A stretch of DNA of 64,000 nt from Solibacillus ferritrahens (lineage in GTDB: Bacteria; Bacillota; Bacilli; Bacillales_A; Planococcaceae): positions 69,503 through 133,502 of the forward strand of contig NZ_JAXCLE010000011.1 in assembly GCF_037027585.1 (NCBI RefSeq), given 5' to 3'. Both the position numbers and the translations under genes were made by a program. Below are positions 42,372 through 50,287 of the stretch, piece after piece (the stretch's first letter is position 1; each line of letters opens with the position of its first letter). The notes below the pieces were generated by a model. The model did not search any database, was not told where the DNA came from, and saw only the letters and a program-made list of their open reading frames with translations.

Positions 42372-43076
42372 ATGCAGTTGGATTTCAATTTTATTATGTA
42401 TGCGCTAAAAGAACTCAGCAAAGTCATTCCTTTTACATTGTTTTTAGCCTTTACCCCAATTATTTTAGGGTTTGTAATTGGTCTAATCGTTGCCTTTATT
42501 CGCATGAGTGATTTAAAAATTATAAAAGCATGTGCAAACTTCTATGTTTCCTTTTACCGTGGAACCCCAGTAATTATGCATATTTTCATTATTTATTTCG
42601 GTTTTACAAATTTGGCCCAGGAAGTGCTCAACGTATCCCTTAATGGCATCCCTCTTTATGTGTTCGTATTAATTGCGTTAACTTTAAATGCAGGAGCATT
42701 TTTATCTGAAATTATACGTAGTGGTATTTTAAGTGTTTCAAAGGGGCAGATTGAAGCAGCCCAATCCATTGGAATGACGATGAGCCAAACATTTAGACGT
42801 ATCATTTTTCCACAGGCAATTGTTGCGGCGATCCCTAATTTAACAAATATATGTACTGCATTTTTACATGCCACATCGATCGCCTTTTTAATTTCTGTGA
42901 CTGAAATAACAGGTACAGCCAATATTATTGCGGCAAGCAATTTAAAATTTTTGGAAGCCTTTATCGCGGCGGCGGTTATTTATTGGGTCATTTCCATTTT
43001 AATCGAAGTTCTTTCGGCAAAAATGGAAAAGAAAGTTACAAAGCATATCCGAAGTGGCGTTGTACAAAATACATGA
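42372..43076 (+). CDS. tcyM: Amino acid ABC transporter permease (TcyM-like)
   Basis: This 234-residue permease is a paralogue of the preceding one with five helices, SFYRGTPVIMHIFIIYFGF, and the EAA loop IEAAQSIGMTMSQTFRRIIFPQAIVAAIPNL. The two presumably form a heterodimer. It is 10 bp after tcyL and last in the operon. Confidence 0.9.
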   Translation: MQLDFNFIMYALKELSKVIPFTLFLAFTPIILGFVIGLIVAFIRMSDLKIIKACANFYVSFYRGTPVIMHIFIIYFGFTNLAQEVLNVSLNGIPLYVFVLIALTLNAGAFLSEIIRSGILSVSKGQIEAAQSIGMTMSQTFRRIIFPQAIVAAIPNLTNICTAFLHATSIAFLISVTEITGTANIIAASNLKFLEAFIAAAVIYWVISILIEVLSAKMEKKVTKHIRSGVVQNT

Positions 43077-43080
43077 AATG

Positions 43081-43110
43081 AAGCGTTCCTATTTGGGACG
43101 CTTTTTTATT
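43081..43110 (+). terminator. Terminator of the sulfur-salvage operon
   Basis: AAGCGTTCC pairs with GGGACGCTT (one wobble), 5-nt loop, then a T-rich tract. Confidence 0.88.
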
Positions 43111-43118
43111 TAAGAAAT

Positions 43119-43176
43119 CGAGCGATATTAGAAGTTTCAGAGGTTTTTTAGAAACTCCTCATACTTATTAGAAAAC
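43119..43176. repeat. Phased repeat array, TTAGAA type, 20-bp period
   Basis: TTAGAA begins at 43128, 43148 and 43168, exactly 20 bp apart. The sequence GAGCGATATTAGAA and the string AAGTTTCAGAGGTTTTTT are shared with the array at 36.8 kb, so the two are copies. It lies just after the sulfur operon terminator. Confidence 0.8.
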
Positions 43177-43202
43177 CAAAGTTGTTCCGGTTCAGCGGAT
43201 AC

Positions 43203-43241
43203 AAAAAACCGAATTTCCCTATCTATGAAAGGAAATTCGGT
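43203..43241 (-). terminator. Terminator of the hut operon
   Basis: On the minus strand an 11-bp stem (43241-43231 with 43218-43208) with a 12-nt loop is followed by a T run. Confidence 0.9.
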
Positions 43242-43247
43242 TAATCT

Positions 43248-44216
43248 TCATTTCAAATGCACAAACCGCGAGACCATCATCGTTAAAAATGCATAGGCTC
43301 CCGCTTTTACTGTTTGGAGTTCACTTGTATCTCGGTGCGGATCTAAACATACGAAGTCCATACCGCGGACGATCTCGTACTTCCCTACTTCATGCAGCAA
43401 ATCAAAAAGCTCATCTGTTCGCATTCCGCCTGGTGTTGAAGCAGGTACTCCGGGTGCGTATGCAATATCGAGTACATCCATATCGACAGTCACGTAAACA
43501 AGATCCACTTTTTCAGCAAGCTGCTGCATGACATCCGTTATAACTGTAGCCGCTCCATGACGCCGGAAATCCTTTAATGTAATACGGTTTACCCCATAGT
43601 GATCAGCAGCACGGATAAGGCTTGAGGCATTGTAAAAGCCGTGCAGTCCGATATTGTAAACATCTTCACCACGCACAACACCCGCATCTAGTAGCTGGCG
43701 AATCGGTGTACCATTTGTCGGGCCATCAGAATCCGTTGCACGTAAATCAAGGTGGGTATCAAATTGCAAAATGCCAATACGCTTCCCTGAATGCTTTGCA
43801 AATGCTCGGACAATGGGTGCTGTAATCGAGTGATCGCCGCCGATTTGCACGTAAAAGCTATTCGGGCAACCTTCCATTACATCCGTCATCGCCTGTTCAA
43901 TATTTTCATGACACTGCAAAATATTTGTCCCGTGCAATTTTACATCGCCTAAATCGGCAACACGGAGCGCTCGGAAGTCAACGTTTTCATCAATTGAATA
44001 TGTCGTGAAATAATTCCAGCTTTTACGGAAATAATCGGGATACTCCGAAGCTGCAGATGCACTAATCGAAGAACGAGATAACGGAACGCCTGTTATGACT
44101 ACATCATAATCATCTGAACATTCCCCGTAGCTTGGTTCAATCCAGTCCTTCACCTTCATATCTTCATGCTCAGTACGATTCCAAGTAGTGGCTGGGCTTA
44201 CTAATAACGATTTCAC
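43248..44216 (-). CDS. hutG: Formimidoylglutamase
   Basis: This 322-residue ureohydrolase-fold enzyme hydrolyses formimidoylglutamate to glutamate and formamide, the last step of histidine use in Bacillus. Metal-binding motifs are GGDHSITAP, QFDTHLDLRAT and VTVDMDVLDIAYAPGVPAS. Agmatinase shares these; the hut context decides the assignment. It overlaps hutI by 4 bp. Confidence 0.93.
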   Translation of the reverse strand: MKSLLVSPATTWNRTEHEDMKVKDWIEPSYGECSDDYDVVITGVPLSRSSISASAASEYPDYFRKSWNYFTTYSIDENVDFRALRVADLGDVKLHGTNILQCHENIEQAMTDVMEGCPNSFYVQIGGDHSITAPIVRAFAKHSGKRIGILQFDTHLDLRATDSDGPTNGTPIRQLLDAGVVRGEDVYNIGLHGFYNASSLIRAADHYGVNRITLKDFRRHGAATVITDVMQQLAEKVDLVYVTVDMDVLDIAYAPGVPASTPGGMRTDELFDLLHEVGKYEIVRGMDFVCLDPHRDTSELQTVKAGAYAFLTMMVSRFVHLK

Positions 44217-45481
44217 AGTAAGCTGCCACCTTTCACGACTACTTTCCCTGCTTTAATAACGGTATCCGTATGATTCATACCATAGAAATATTGAAGTTGC
44301 TTATAGTTTGGCACGTCCAAAATAAGGACATCTGCCAGCTTCCCTTTTTCAAGCGTCCCAACATTATCAGCTCGATTAATTGCATGAGCCGCATTAATTG
44401 TAGTTGCACAAAGCACTTCTTCCATCGTCATCCCCATGTTCATACATGCCAGATTTTGAATAAATGGTAGGCTAATTGTGGGAGATGAACCCGGATTAAA
44501 GTCTGTGGAAATCGCTACCGGCACTCCGCTATCCACCATCAGACGCCCTCTTGCATAAGGGGCACGCAAGAAAAAGGCTGTTCCCGGTAATAGCACTGCA
44601 ATCGTTCCTGCTTTTGCCATAGCAGCAATCCCTTCATCAGATGCAACAAGTAAATGTTCCGCTGAAATGGCACCAACTTCCGCAGCAAGCTCGGCTCCTT
44701 CGTATGGTTCAATTTCATCTGCGTGAATTTTCGGTGTTAGCCCATAAGCTTTCCCTGCTTCTAAAATTAGGCGAGACTGTGCAGGCGTGAATACGCCTTT
44801 CTCGCAAAATACATCATTAAATTCAGCAAGTCCAAGCTCAGCCACCTTTGGAATCATTTGCTCAATAATTATTTTCACAAATTCATCCTCATTACCCTTA
44901 TATTCTTTTGGAACGGCATGAGCACCCATAAAGGTCGAAACAACATCCACTTGATGATTTTCCTGTATTTTTTTCGTTACATACAGTTGCTTCAGTTCGG
45001 TCTCCATGTCTAATCCGTAACCTGATTTAGCCTCCACCGTCGTAATACCATGACGTAAAAAATTATTTAAATGCTCATATGTTTTATCATATAGTTCGTC
45101 AAAGGACGCTTCACGCGTTTTTGTCGTCGTGTAATGAATACCGCCCCCGGCATTCATAATATCCATATATGATTTGCCGGCAAGGCGTATATTGAGTTCA
45201 TGCTCCCTTGTTCCACCATGCACTAAATGTGTGTGGCAGTCGACTAGGCCTGGCATGACAATTTTGCCGCGCGCATCAATGACATCTGCGTTATTTACCA
45301 AATGCGGAAACTCGTTCTTAATCTCTTCAAGAGGGGCAATCATTGCGATACGATCGCCCTCAATTAGAATACTCACTTCTTTTTTTAAACCTAGCTCGCT
45401 CATCTGTTCACGGCGGCGAGGCAATTTTACCTCGCTCGCCAATGTTAATACTTCATTTGCATTGTTTATTAAAATAGCCAA
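44213..45481 (-). CDS. hutI: Imidazolonepropionase
   Basis: This 422-residue amidohydrolase-superfamily enzyme converts imidazolonepropionate to formimidoylglutamate. It has VDCHTHLVHGGTREHE with the metal-binding His pair, EAKSGYGLDMETELK, TPKIHADEIEPYEGAELA, and STDFNPGSSPTISL near the active Asp. It is third in the operon, 6 bp after hutU and overlapping hutG. Confidence 0.96.
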   Translation of the reverse strand: MAILINNANEVLTLASEVKLPRRREQMSELGLKKEVSILIEGDRIAMIAPLEEIKNEFPHLVNNADVIDARGKIVMPGLVDCHTHLVHGGTREHELNIRLAGKSYMDIMNAGGGIHYTTTKTREASFDELYDKTYEHLNNFLRHGITTVEAKSGYGLDMETELKQLYVTKKIQENHQVDVVSTFMGAHAVPKEYKGNEDEFVKIIIEQMIPKVAELGLAEFNDVFCEKGVFTPAQSRLILEAGKAYGLTPKIHADEIEPYEGAELAAEVGAISAEHLLVASDEGIAAMAKAGTIAVLLPGTAFFLRAPYARGRLMVDSGVPVAISTDFNPGSSPTISLPFIQNLACMNMGMTMEEVLCATTINAAHAINRADNVGTLEKGKLADVLILDVPNYKQLQYFYGMNHTDTVIKAGKVVVKGGSLL

Positions 45482-45487
45482 AGTTCA

Positions 45488-47149
45488 TCATCCTTTTAGC
45501 ATCGGCATGTTAATACCTTTTTGTTTTGCTGTGCTGATTGCAATGTCATATCCTGCATCCGCATGACGTACAACACCCATTCCCGGGTCTGAAATAAGCA
45601 CGCGGTTAATTTTATCTGCTGCGAGCTGTGTTCCGTCTGCTACCAATACTTGACCTGAATGCTGTGAATAGCCCATACCTACGCCTCCACCATGATGTAA
45701 GCTTACCCAGCTTGCGCCACCTGCTGTATTGACTAATGCATTCAGCAATGGCCAGTCGGATACTGCATCCGATCCATCCTTCATACCTTCTGTTTCGCGG
45801 TTTGGCGATGCCACAGAGCCTGAATCTAAATGGTCACGGCCAAATACGATTGGTGCTTTTAATTCACCGTTGGCCACCATTTCGTTAACGCGTAGTGCAA
45901 AGCGGTGGCGATCTCCATAGCCTAACCAGCAAATTCGTGCCGGCAAGCCCTGCCATTTCACCATTTTTTGCGCCATATTAATCCAGTTTACTAATGCCGC
46001 ATCTTCTGCGAACATTTCCTTTGCTAATGCATCTGTTTTATAAATATCTTCAGGATCGCCTGACAATGCCGCCCATCGGAACGGTCCTTTTCCTTCACAG
46101 AATAACGGACGAATATAGGCTGGTACAAACCCTGGGAAATCAAATGCATTTTCCACACCCATTTCCTTTGCATAGGCACGGATATTATTACCGTAATCAA
46201 ATGTCTCTGCACCCGCTTGTTGGAATTCAAGCATTGTCCGTACATGTTCTGCCATTGTTTCCTTTGCACGACGCTCATATGTTTTGACATCCGTTTTACG
46301 TAATTGCAGCGCTTCAGCTAAAGTCATGCCGTTGGGAACATAGCCATTTACCGGGTCATGAGCAGATGTTTGGTCTGTCACAAAATCCGGAATGATGCCA
46401 CGGTTTAACAGTTCACGGTTCACGTCCGCACAGTTTCCTACTAAACCGATTGATGCAGGCTCGTTAGCAGCAGTTAATTTGTTCACTAGCTCCATTGCCT
46501 CATCCACTGACTCGACAAGGTAATCACAGTAGCCTTCGTTTATTTTGCGTTCGATACGTGCACGATCTACCTCAACAACTAAAATTACCGCACCCGCCAT
46601 TTTTCCTGCTAGCGGCTGGGCACCACTCATGCCGCCCATACCTCCAGTTAATATCCACTTACCACGAAGGTCGGCTGTTCCAAACTTCTTTTTTCCCGCT
46701 TCAACAAAACTTAAGTACGTTCCTTGTAAAATTCCTTGTGCCCCGATATAAATCCAAGATCCTGCTGTCATTTGTCCATACATCATTAAATTGCGTTCTT
46801 CCAATTCATAAAAGTGGTCCCAGTTTGCCCATCCAGGAACTAAGTTGGAATTTGCAATCAATACGCGCGGGGCATTTTCATGTGTTTTGAAAACAGCAAC
46901 CGGTTTTCCTGATTGCACAATCATCGTCTCATCATTTTCTAATTCCTTTAATGTTGCGATTAATTTATCATAGCTTTCCCAATCACGCGCTGCCTTTCCG
47001 ATACCACCATAAACTACAAGCTCATCTGGATTCTCTGCCACTTCCGGATCCAAATTGTTCATAAGCATGCGCATTGCCGCTTCTTGTGTCCACCCTTTAC
47101 ATGAAAGTTCCGAACCACGTGGTGCGCGAATATTTGTTTTGAATACCAT
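45488..47149 (-). CDS. hutU: Urocanate hydratase
   Basis: This 553-residue NAD-dependent enzyme hydrates urocanate to imidazolonepropionate. It shows RAPRGSELSCKGWTQEAAMRMLMNNLDPEVAE at the N-terminus, YIGAQGILQGTY, GGMGGMSGAQPLAG (NAD site), and CWLGYGDRH with the catalytic Cys. The length is the family standard. It is 31 bp after the transporter and 6 bp before hutI. Confidence 0.97.
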   Translation of the reverse strand: MVFKTNIRAPRGSELSCKGWTQEAAMRMLMNNLDPEVAENPDELVVYGGIGKAARDWESYDKLIATLKELENDETMIVQSGKPVAVFKTHENAPRVLIANSNLVPGWANWDHFYELEERNLMMYGQMTAGSWIYIGAQGILQGTYLSFVEAGKKKFGTADLRGKWILTGGMGGMSGAQPLAGKMAGAVILVVEVDRARIERKINEGYCDYLVESVDEAMELVNKLTAANEPASIGLVGNCADVNRELLNRGIIPDFVTDQTSAHDPVNGYVPNGMTLAEALQLRKTDVKTYERRAKETMAEHVRTMLEFQQAGAETFDYGNNIRAYAKEMGVENAFDFPGFVPAYIRPLFCEGKGPFRWAALSGDPEDIYKTDALAKEMFAEDAALVNWINMAQKMVKWQGLPARICWLGYGDRHRFALRVNEMVANGELKAPIVFGRDHLDSGSVASPNRETEGMKDGSDAVSDWPLLNALVNTAGGASWVSLHHGGGVGMGYSQHSGQVLVADGTQLAADKINRVLISDPGMGVVRHADAGYDIAISTAKQKGINMPMLKG

Positions 47150-47180
47150 AAAAAATCGCTCCCTTTATTTTTAATATTAT

Positions 47181-48515
47181 TTAGAAGAAGAAAAATGCTA
47201 TTGGTGTTACTAAAATTAGTGTTAATACAACTCGCTCAAACCAAATAATGATCATTTGGCGAATTGTTAGCGGAATGTCTGTCGATAAAATAACCGGAAT
47301 TACCGCTGAGAAGAATAAAATAGCCGAAATCGATACAACTGCCACGATAAATTTCGTTATCATTGCAGCTTCTGTAACAATCATTGCCGGTAAAAACATT
47401 TCGGCAATCGATAAGGACAATGCTTTAGCCGTCAGCATAGGGTCCGGAATTTGCAGTAAATACGTAAATGGCGCAAAGATGTATGCCAACCAATCAAATA
47501 AGGGTGTATAAATCGCCAGTACCATACCTAATAACCCGATTGATAAAATCGACGGTATGACACCCATCGCCATGATAAAGCCATCCTTTAAATGAATATA
47601 TAAATTTTTCGGTAAGGAAGGATTCTGCTTTGTAGCTTCAACTGCTTCCGCCCATGCCACTTGAAGACGATCCTTCTTTACAATCTTTTCGGGCTGGGGA
47701 GTAGAACCTTCATAATACTCATCCTTAATCTTATTTAGTGGATAAATCCGCGCCGTAATCGCTGTTACAACGAATGTCACGACTAATGTCACCCAGAAAA
47801 ATAAGTTCCAGTATTCCATTAAATCCAATGTTTTTGCCACTATTACCATAAATGTAGCCGATACCGTTGAGAACCCTGTTGCAATGATGGCTGATTCTCT
47901 TGCTGTATACTTTCCTTCTTTATATACACGGTTCGTCAATATTAAGCCAACTGAATAGCTACCAACAAACGAAGCTACCGCATCAACCGCTGACCTCCCC
48001 GGTGTTTTAAAAACAGGCTTCATGATTGGTTGCATGAACACCCCTATAAATTCAAGCAAACCATAGCAAACGAGTAATGCTAAAAAAATTGATCCTATTG
48101 GAATGACCAAACCAACTGGCTTAATAAGTTTCTCTAATAAAAATGGACCGATATCCGGGTTAAATAACCATGCAGGACCAAAACCAAAAATCAGCATGAC
48201 ACCTGCCACTAATCCGCCTAGTTTAAAAACTGATAGCACCATATTCACTTTTGATGTTTTCCACTTTTTCGTAACAAATGGATAAAATGCGCCGAGCACT
48301 AAAAGAATCAACACATATCCATTTACCAGTGTAGGAGCATATGCAGTAAGCGCACTAACTACATGGTCGACCAATATCGATGATTTCCCATTCCATTCAA
48401 ATGACACGAAAAAGCTGAAAATACCGATTAAACTACAAATAATCATTTTAGTAAAAATGCCTAATTCAAACTGATTTGTTTTTGGAATTTCCTGCTCTTG
48501 TTGATACTTTGTCAT
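47181..48515 (-). CDS. YjiH-like membrane protein, probable histidine/urocanate transporter
   Basis: This 444-residue polytopic protein has two nucleoside-recognition (Gate) type domains, e.g. GRSAVDAVASFVGSYSVGLILTNRVYKEGKYTARE and a matching segment near the C-terminus. It resembles the YjiH family of predicted transporters. It heads the hut operon on the minus strand, 31 bp before hutU. Since B. subtilis has a dedicated permease (HutM) at a similar place, histidine or urocanate import is the likely role, but the sequence itself does not show the substrate. Confidence 0.75.
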   Translation of the reverse strand: MTKYQQEQEIPKTNQFELGIFTKMIICSLIGIFSFFVSFEWNGKSSILVDHVVSALTAYAPTLVNGYVLILLVLGAFYPFVTKKWKTSKVNMVLSVFKLGGLVAGVMLIFGFGPAWLFNPDIGPFLLEKLIKPVGLVIPIGSIFLALLVCYGLLEFIGVFMQPIMKPVFKTPGRSAVDAVASFVGSYSVGLILTNRVYKEGKYTARESAIIATGFSTVSATFMVIVAKTLDLMEYWNLFFWVTLVVTFVVTAITARIYPLNKIKDEYYEGSTPQPEKIVKKDRLQVAWAEAVEATKQNPSLPKNLYIHLKDGFIMAMGVIPSILSIGLLGMVLAIYTPLFDWLAYIFAPFTYLLQIPDPMLTAKALSLSIAEMFLPAMIVTEAAMITKFIVAVVSISAILFFSAVIPVILSTDIPLTIRQMIIIWFERVVLTLILVTPIAFFFF

Positions 48516-48583
48516 TTCACCACCCCTTTGTTATACAAACTATAAATCTCTTTATATTCTGAATAAATAGAATAAAAAACTAC

Positions 48584-48589
48584 ATTATA
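48584..48589 (-). promoter_or_regulatory. -10 element of the hut operon
   Basis: On the minus strand TATAAT lies 69 bp before the transporter start codon. The -35 region (near 48607-48612) is poor, which fits an activator-dependent promoter. Confidence 0.6.
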
Positions 48590-48625
48590 GTAAAATTTAA
48601 ATAAAATAAAATTAATCTAATTTAA

Positions 48626-48661
48626 AAGTAGAATTTATATAAGAAATAGCATTTATATAAG
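48626..48661. promoter_or_regulatory. Tandem 18-bp direct repeats, AraC-type operator
   Basis: Two head-to-tail 18-bp copies (48626-48643 and 48644-48661) match at 16 of 18 positions; the common core is TTTATATAAG. They lie just upstream of the -35 of the hut promoter and overlap the 5' region of the AraC-type gene. This is where an AraC-family activator would be expected. Confidence 0.7.
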
Positions 48662-48678
48662 GCAAGGTGATTTGTTCA

Positions 48679-50151
48679 GTGAAAATTTTAATTGTAGAGC
48701 GGGATATGGAAGAAATTAAAGGAATTGAATGGTATTTAAAAAACTACTTTATGAGCGATATTGAAGTAATTCGAATGATGGATAGCAGTAAAATAATTGA
48801 GGATTTTCAACGTATTCAGCCAGATGTACTTTTAATGGAAATGGAACTGGCGTCATCTTCTGTCGAACAGTTTTTGCGTAAACAGAAGATTCCCATTATC
48901 GGGGTCACAGCAGAGCCTATTTTCCAGCAAGCAATGAAGGCCATTCGCTTAAAGGCTATTGACCTCTTTGTGAAGCCAATTCCATTGGAGCAGCTAAAGT
49001 CCACCCTATTGCAAATTCCTTTACCAAAGCAAAAGACCCTTACAAGCAGTGCCTTTCCAATCGAAACATCATTGTATTCGGATTTATATTTAAATAAGCC
49101 GGATATTTTCACTTTAAAGGGGCGGGGATTCTTTTTAATTGAATGTGCCGACTACGAAGACAATTTAATGCTATACGAGTGGCTAATTGAATTGCCCATT
49201 TTTCAGAATCTCATTGCCCTTCCGCTACAGAAACGGGTTATTTGCATCACTGAAACGGATGATTTTCCCATGCTATTGAAACAACTTAGAATTATGAGCC
49301 AGGAATGGGAGAAATTCAGTGGGGATGCGCTGAATATTGCTGTTTATGATGGCAAGGAAACAACCCTTCTGAAGATGTACCGGGCATGTAAAAAAACATT
49401 AACCCAGCGTTTTTATAAAGGGTACTCCCATATTTTCAGAAGCTCGCAAACGCTATATGTGAAAAGGCTTGAACCCCTACTGACACCAGAGGAGCAGCAT
49501 CTGTGGATTACCAGTCTTGAAAATGGAGATTTGAAAGCGATCAAAGCTTTTTTATATAAACTCACACATCCTTCATCCTATTATCACCAGGATGATGTCC
49601 GAATTCATTTAACGAGTATTTTAGCGCAAATTCGCCGGTTCATGATGAAGTACCACCTTCAACAGCAGGCAAAATTGGAAGAACAGTATCGTGCGTTGTT
49701 CCATTTTATTTTAGAACATCCGATTTTATATGCGATTGTGCAGGAATTTATTTTGTTTACTCAGCTATTAATCGAAGCAAGAAAAAATATGCAACAACAA
49801 CAGATTGCGGATTATACAGAAATAGCCGTTGAAATGATCGAACGCAACTATAAAAACCCTGAACTCACATTACAAGTCGTTGCAAATGAGTTAAATATAA
49901 GTGCCAACTACTTAAGCAATATATTCTCAAAAAAACGAGGTATTCCGTTTCGAAAGTTTATGCAGCAGCACCGAATCCAACAGGCAGAAAAATTATTAAT
50001 AGAGACTAACGTGGAGATTGGAACAGTTGCAGAAATGGTCGGCTTTACGGACAGTAATTATTTCACAAAAGTATTTCGGGAATATTATCATTTAACGCCC
50101 TACCGCTATCGGGTGCAGGTTAGGAAAACGGATGGAAACGTAAATCCATAA
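48679..50151 (+). CDS. AraC-type regulator with degenerate receiver domain
   Basis: This 490-residue protein has a receiver-like domain (residues 1-115) in which the phospho-acceptor Asp is replaced: LLMEMELAS has Glu54 where LLLDxx is expected, and the acidic pair is R-D instead of D-D. A conserved Lys in FVKPI remains. A helical middle region (about 150-370) of unknown function follows, then two HTHs of an AraC domain (about 385-485; ANYLSNIFSKKRGIPFRKFM and TDSNYFTKVFREYY). A receiver in the phosphorylated-like state would be constitutively or ligand controlled. No kinase is adjacent. GTG at 48679 follows AGGTGA. Confidence 0.85.
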   Translation: MKILIVERDMEEIKGIEWYLKNYFMSDIEVIRMMDSSKIIEDFQRIQPDVLLMEMELASSSVEQFLRKQKIPIIGVTAEPIFQQAMKAIRLKAIDLFVKPIPLEQLKSTLLQIPLPKQKTLTSSAFPIETSLYSDLYLNKPDIFTLKGRGFFLIECADYEDNLMLYEWLIELPIFQNLIALPLQKRVICITETDDFPMLLKQLRIMSQEWEKFSGDALNIAVYDGKETTLLKMYRACKKTLTQRFYKGYSHIFRSSQTLYVKRLEPLLTPEEQHLWITSLENGDLKAIKAFLYKLTHPSSYYHQDDVRIHLTSILAQIRRFMMKYHLQQQAKLEEQYRALFHFILEHPILYAIVQEFILFTQLLIEARKNMQQQQIADYTEIAVEMIERNYKNPELTLQVVANELNISANYLSNIFSKKRGIPFRKFMQQHRIQQAEKLLIETNVEIGTVAEMVGFTDSNYFTKVFREYYHLTPYRYRVQVRKTDGNVNP

Positions 50152-50203
50152 TACCGAGATGAAGAAAGTGTACGGCGGAATCTATTTCGCTATTTATTAC
50201 AAA

Positions 50204-50246
50204 TAAAAGGGCTGAGTTAAAAGTCCATTTACCTTTTAACACAGCC
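50204..50246 (-). terminator. Terminator after SLC13 permease gene
   Basis: On the minus strand GGCTGTGTTAAAAG pairs with CTTTTAACTCAGCC apart from one mismatch, then a T-rich tract. It may also end the plus-strand AraC gene. Confidence 0.82.
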
Positions 50247-50287
50247 TGTTAATAAATTTATTTAGCTTGTTTATCACTTTATACCCG

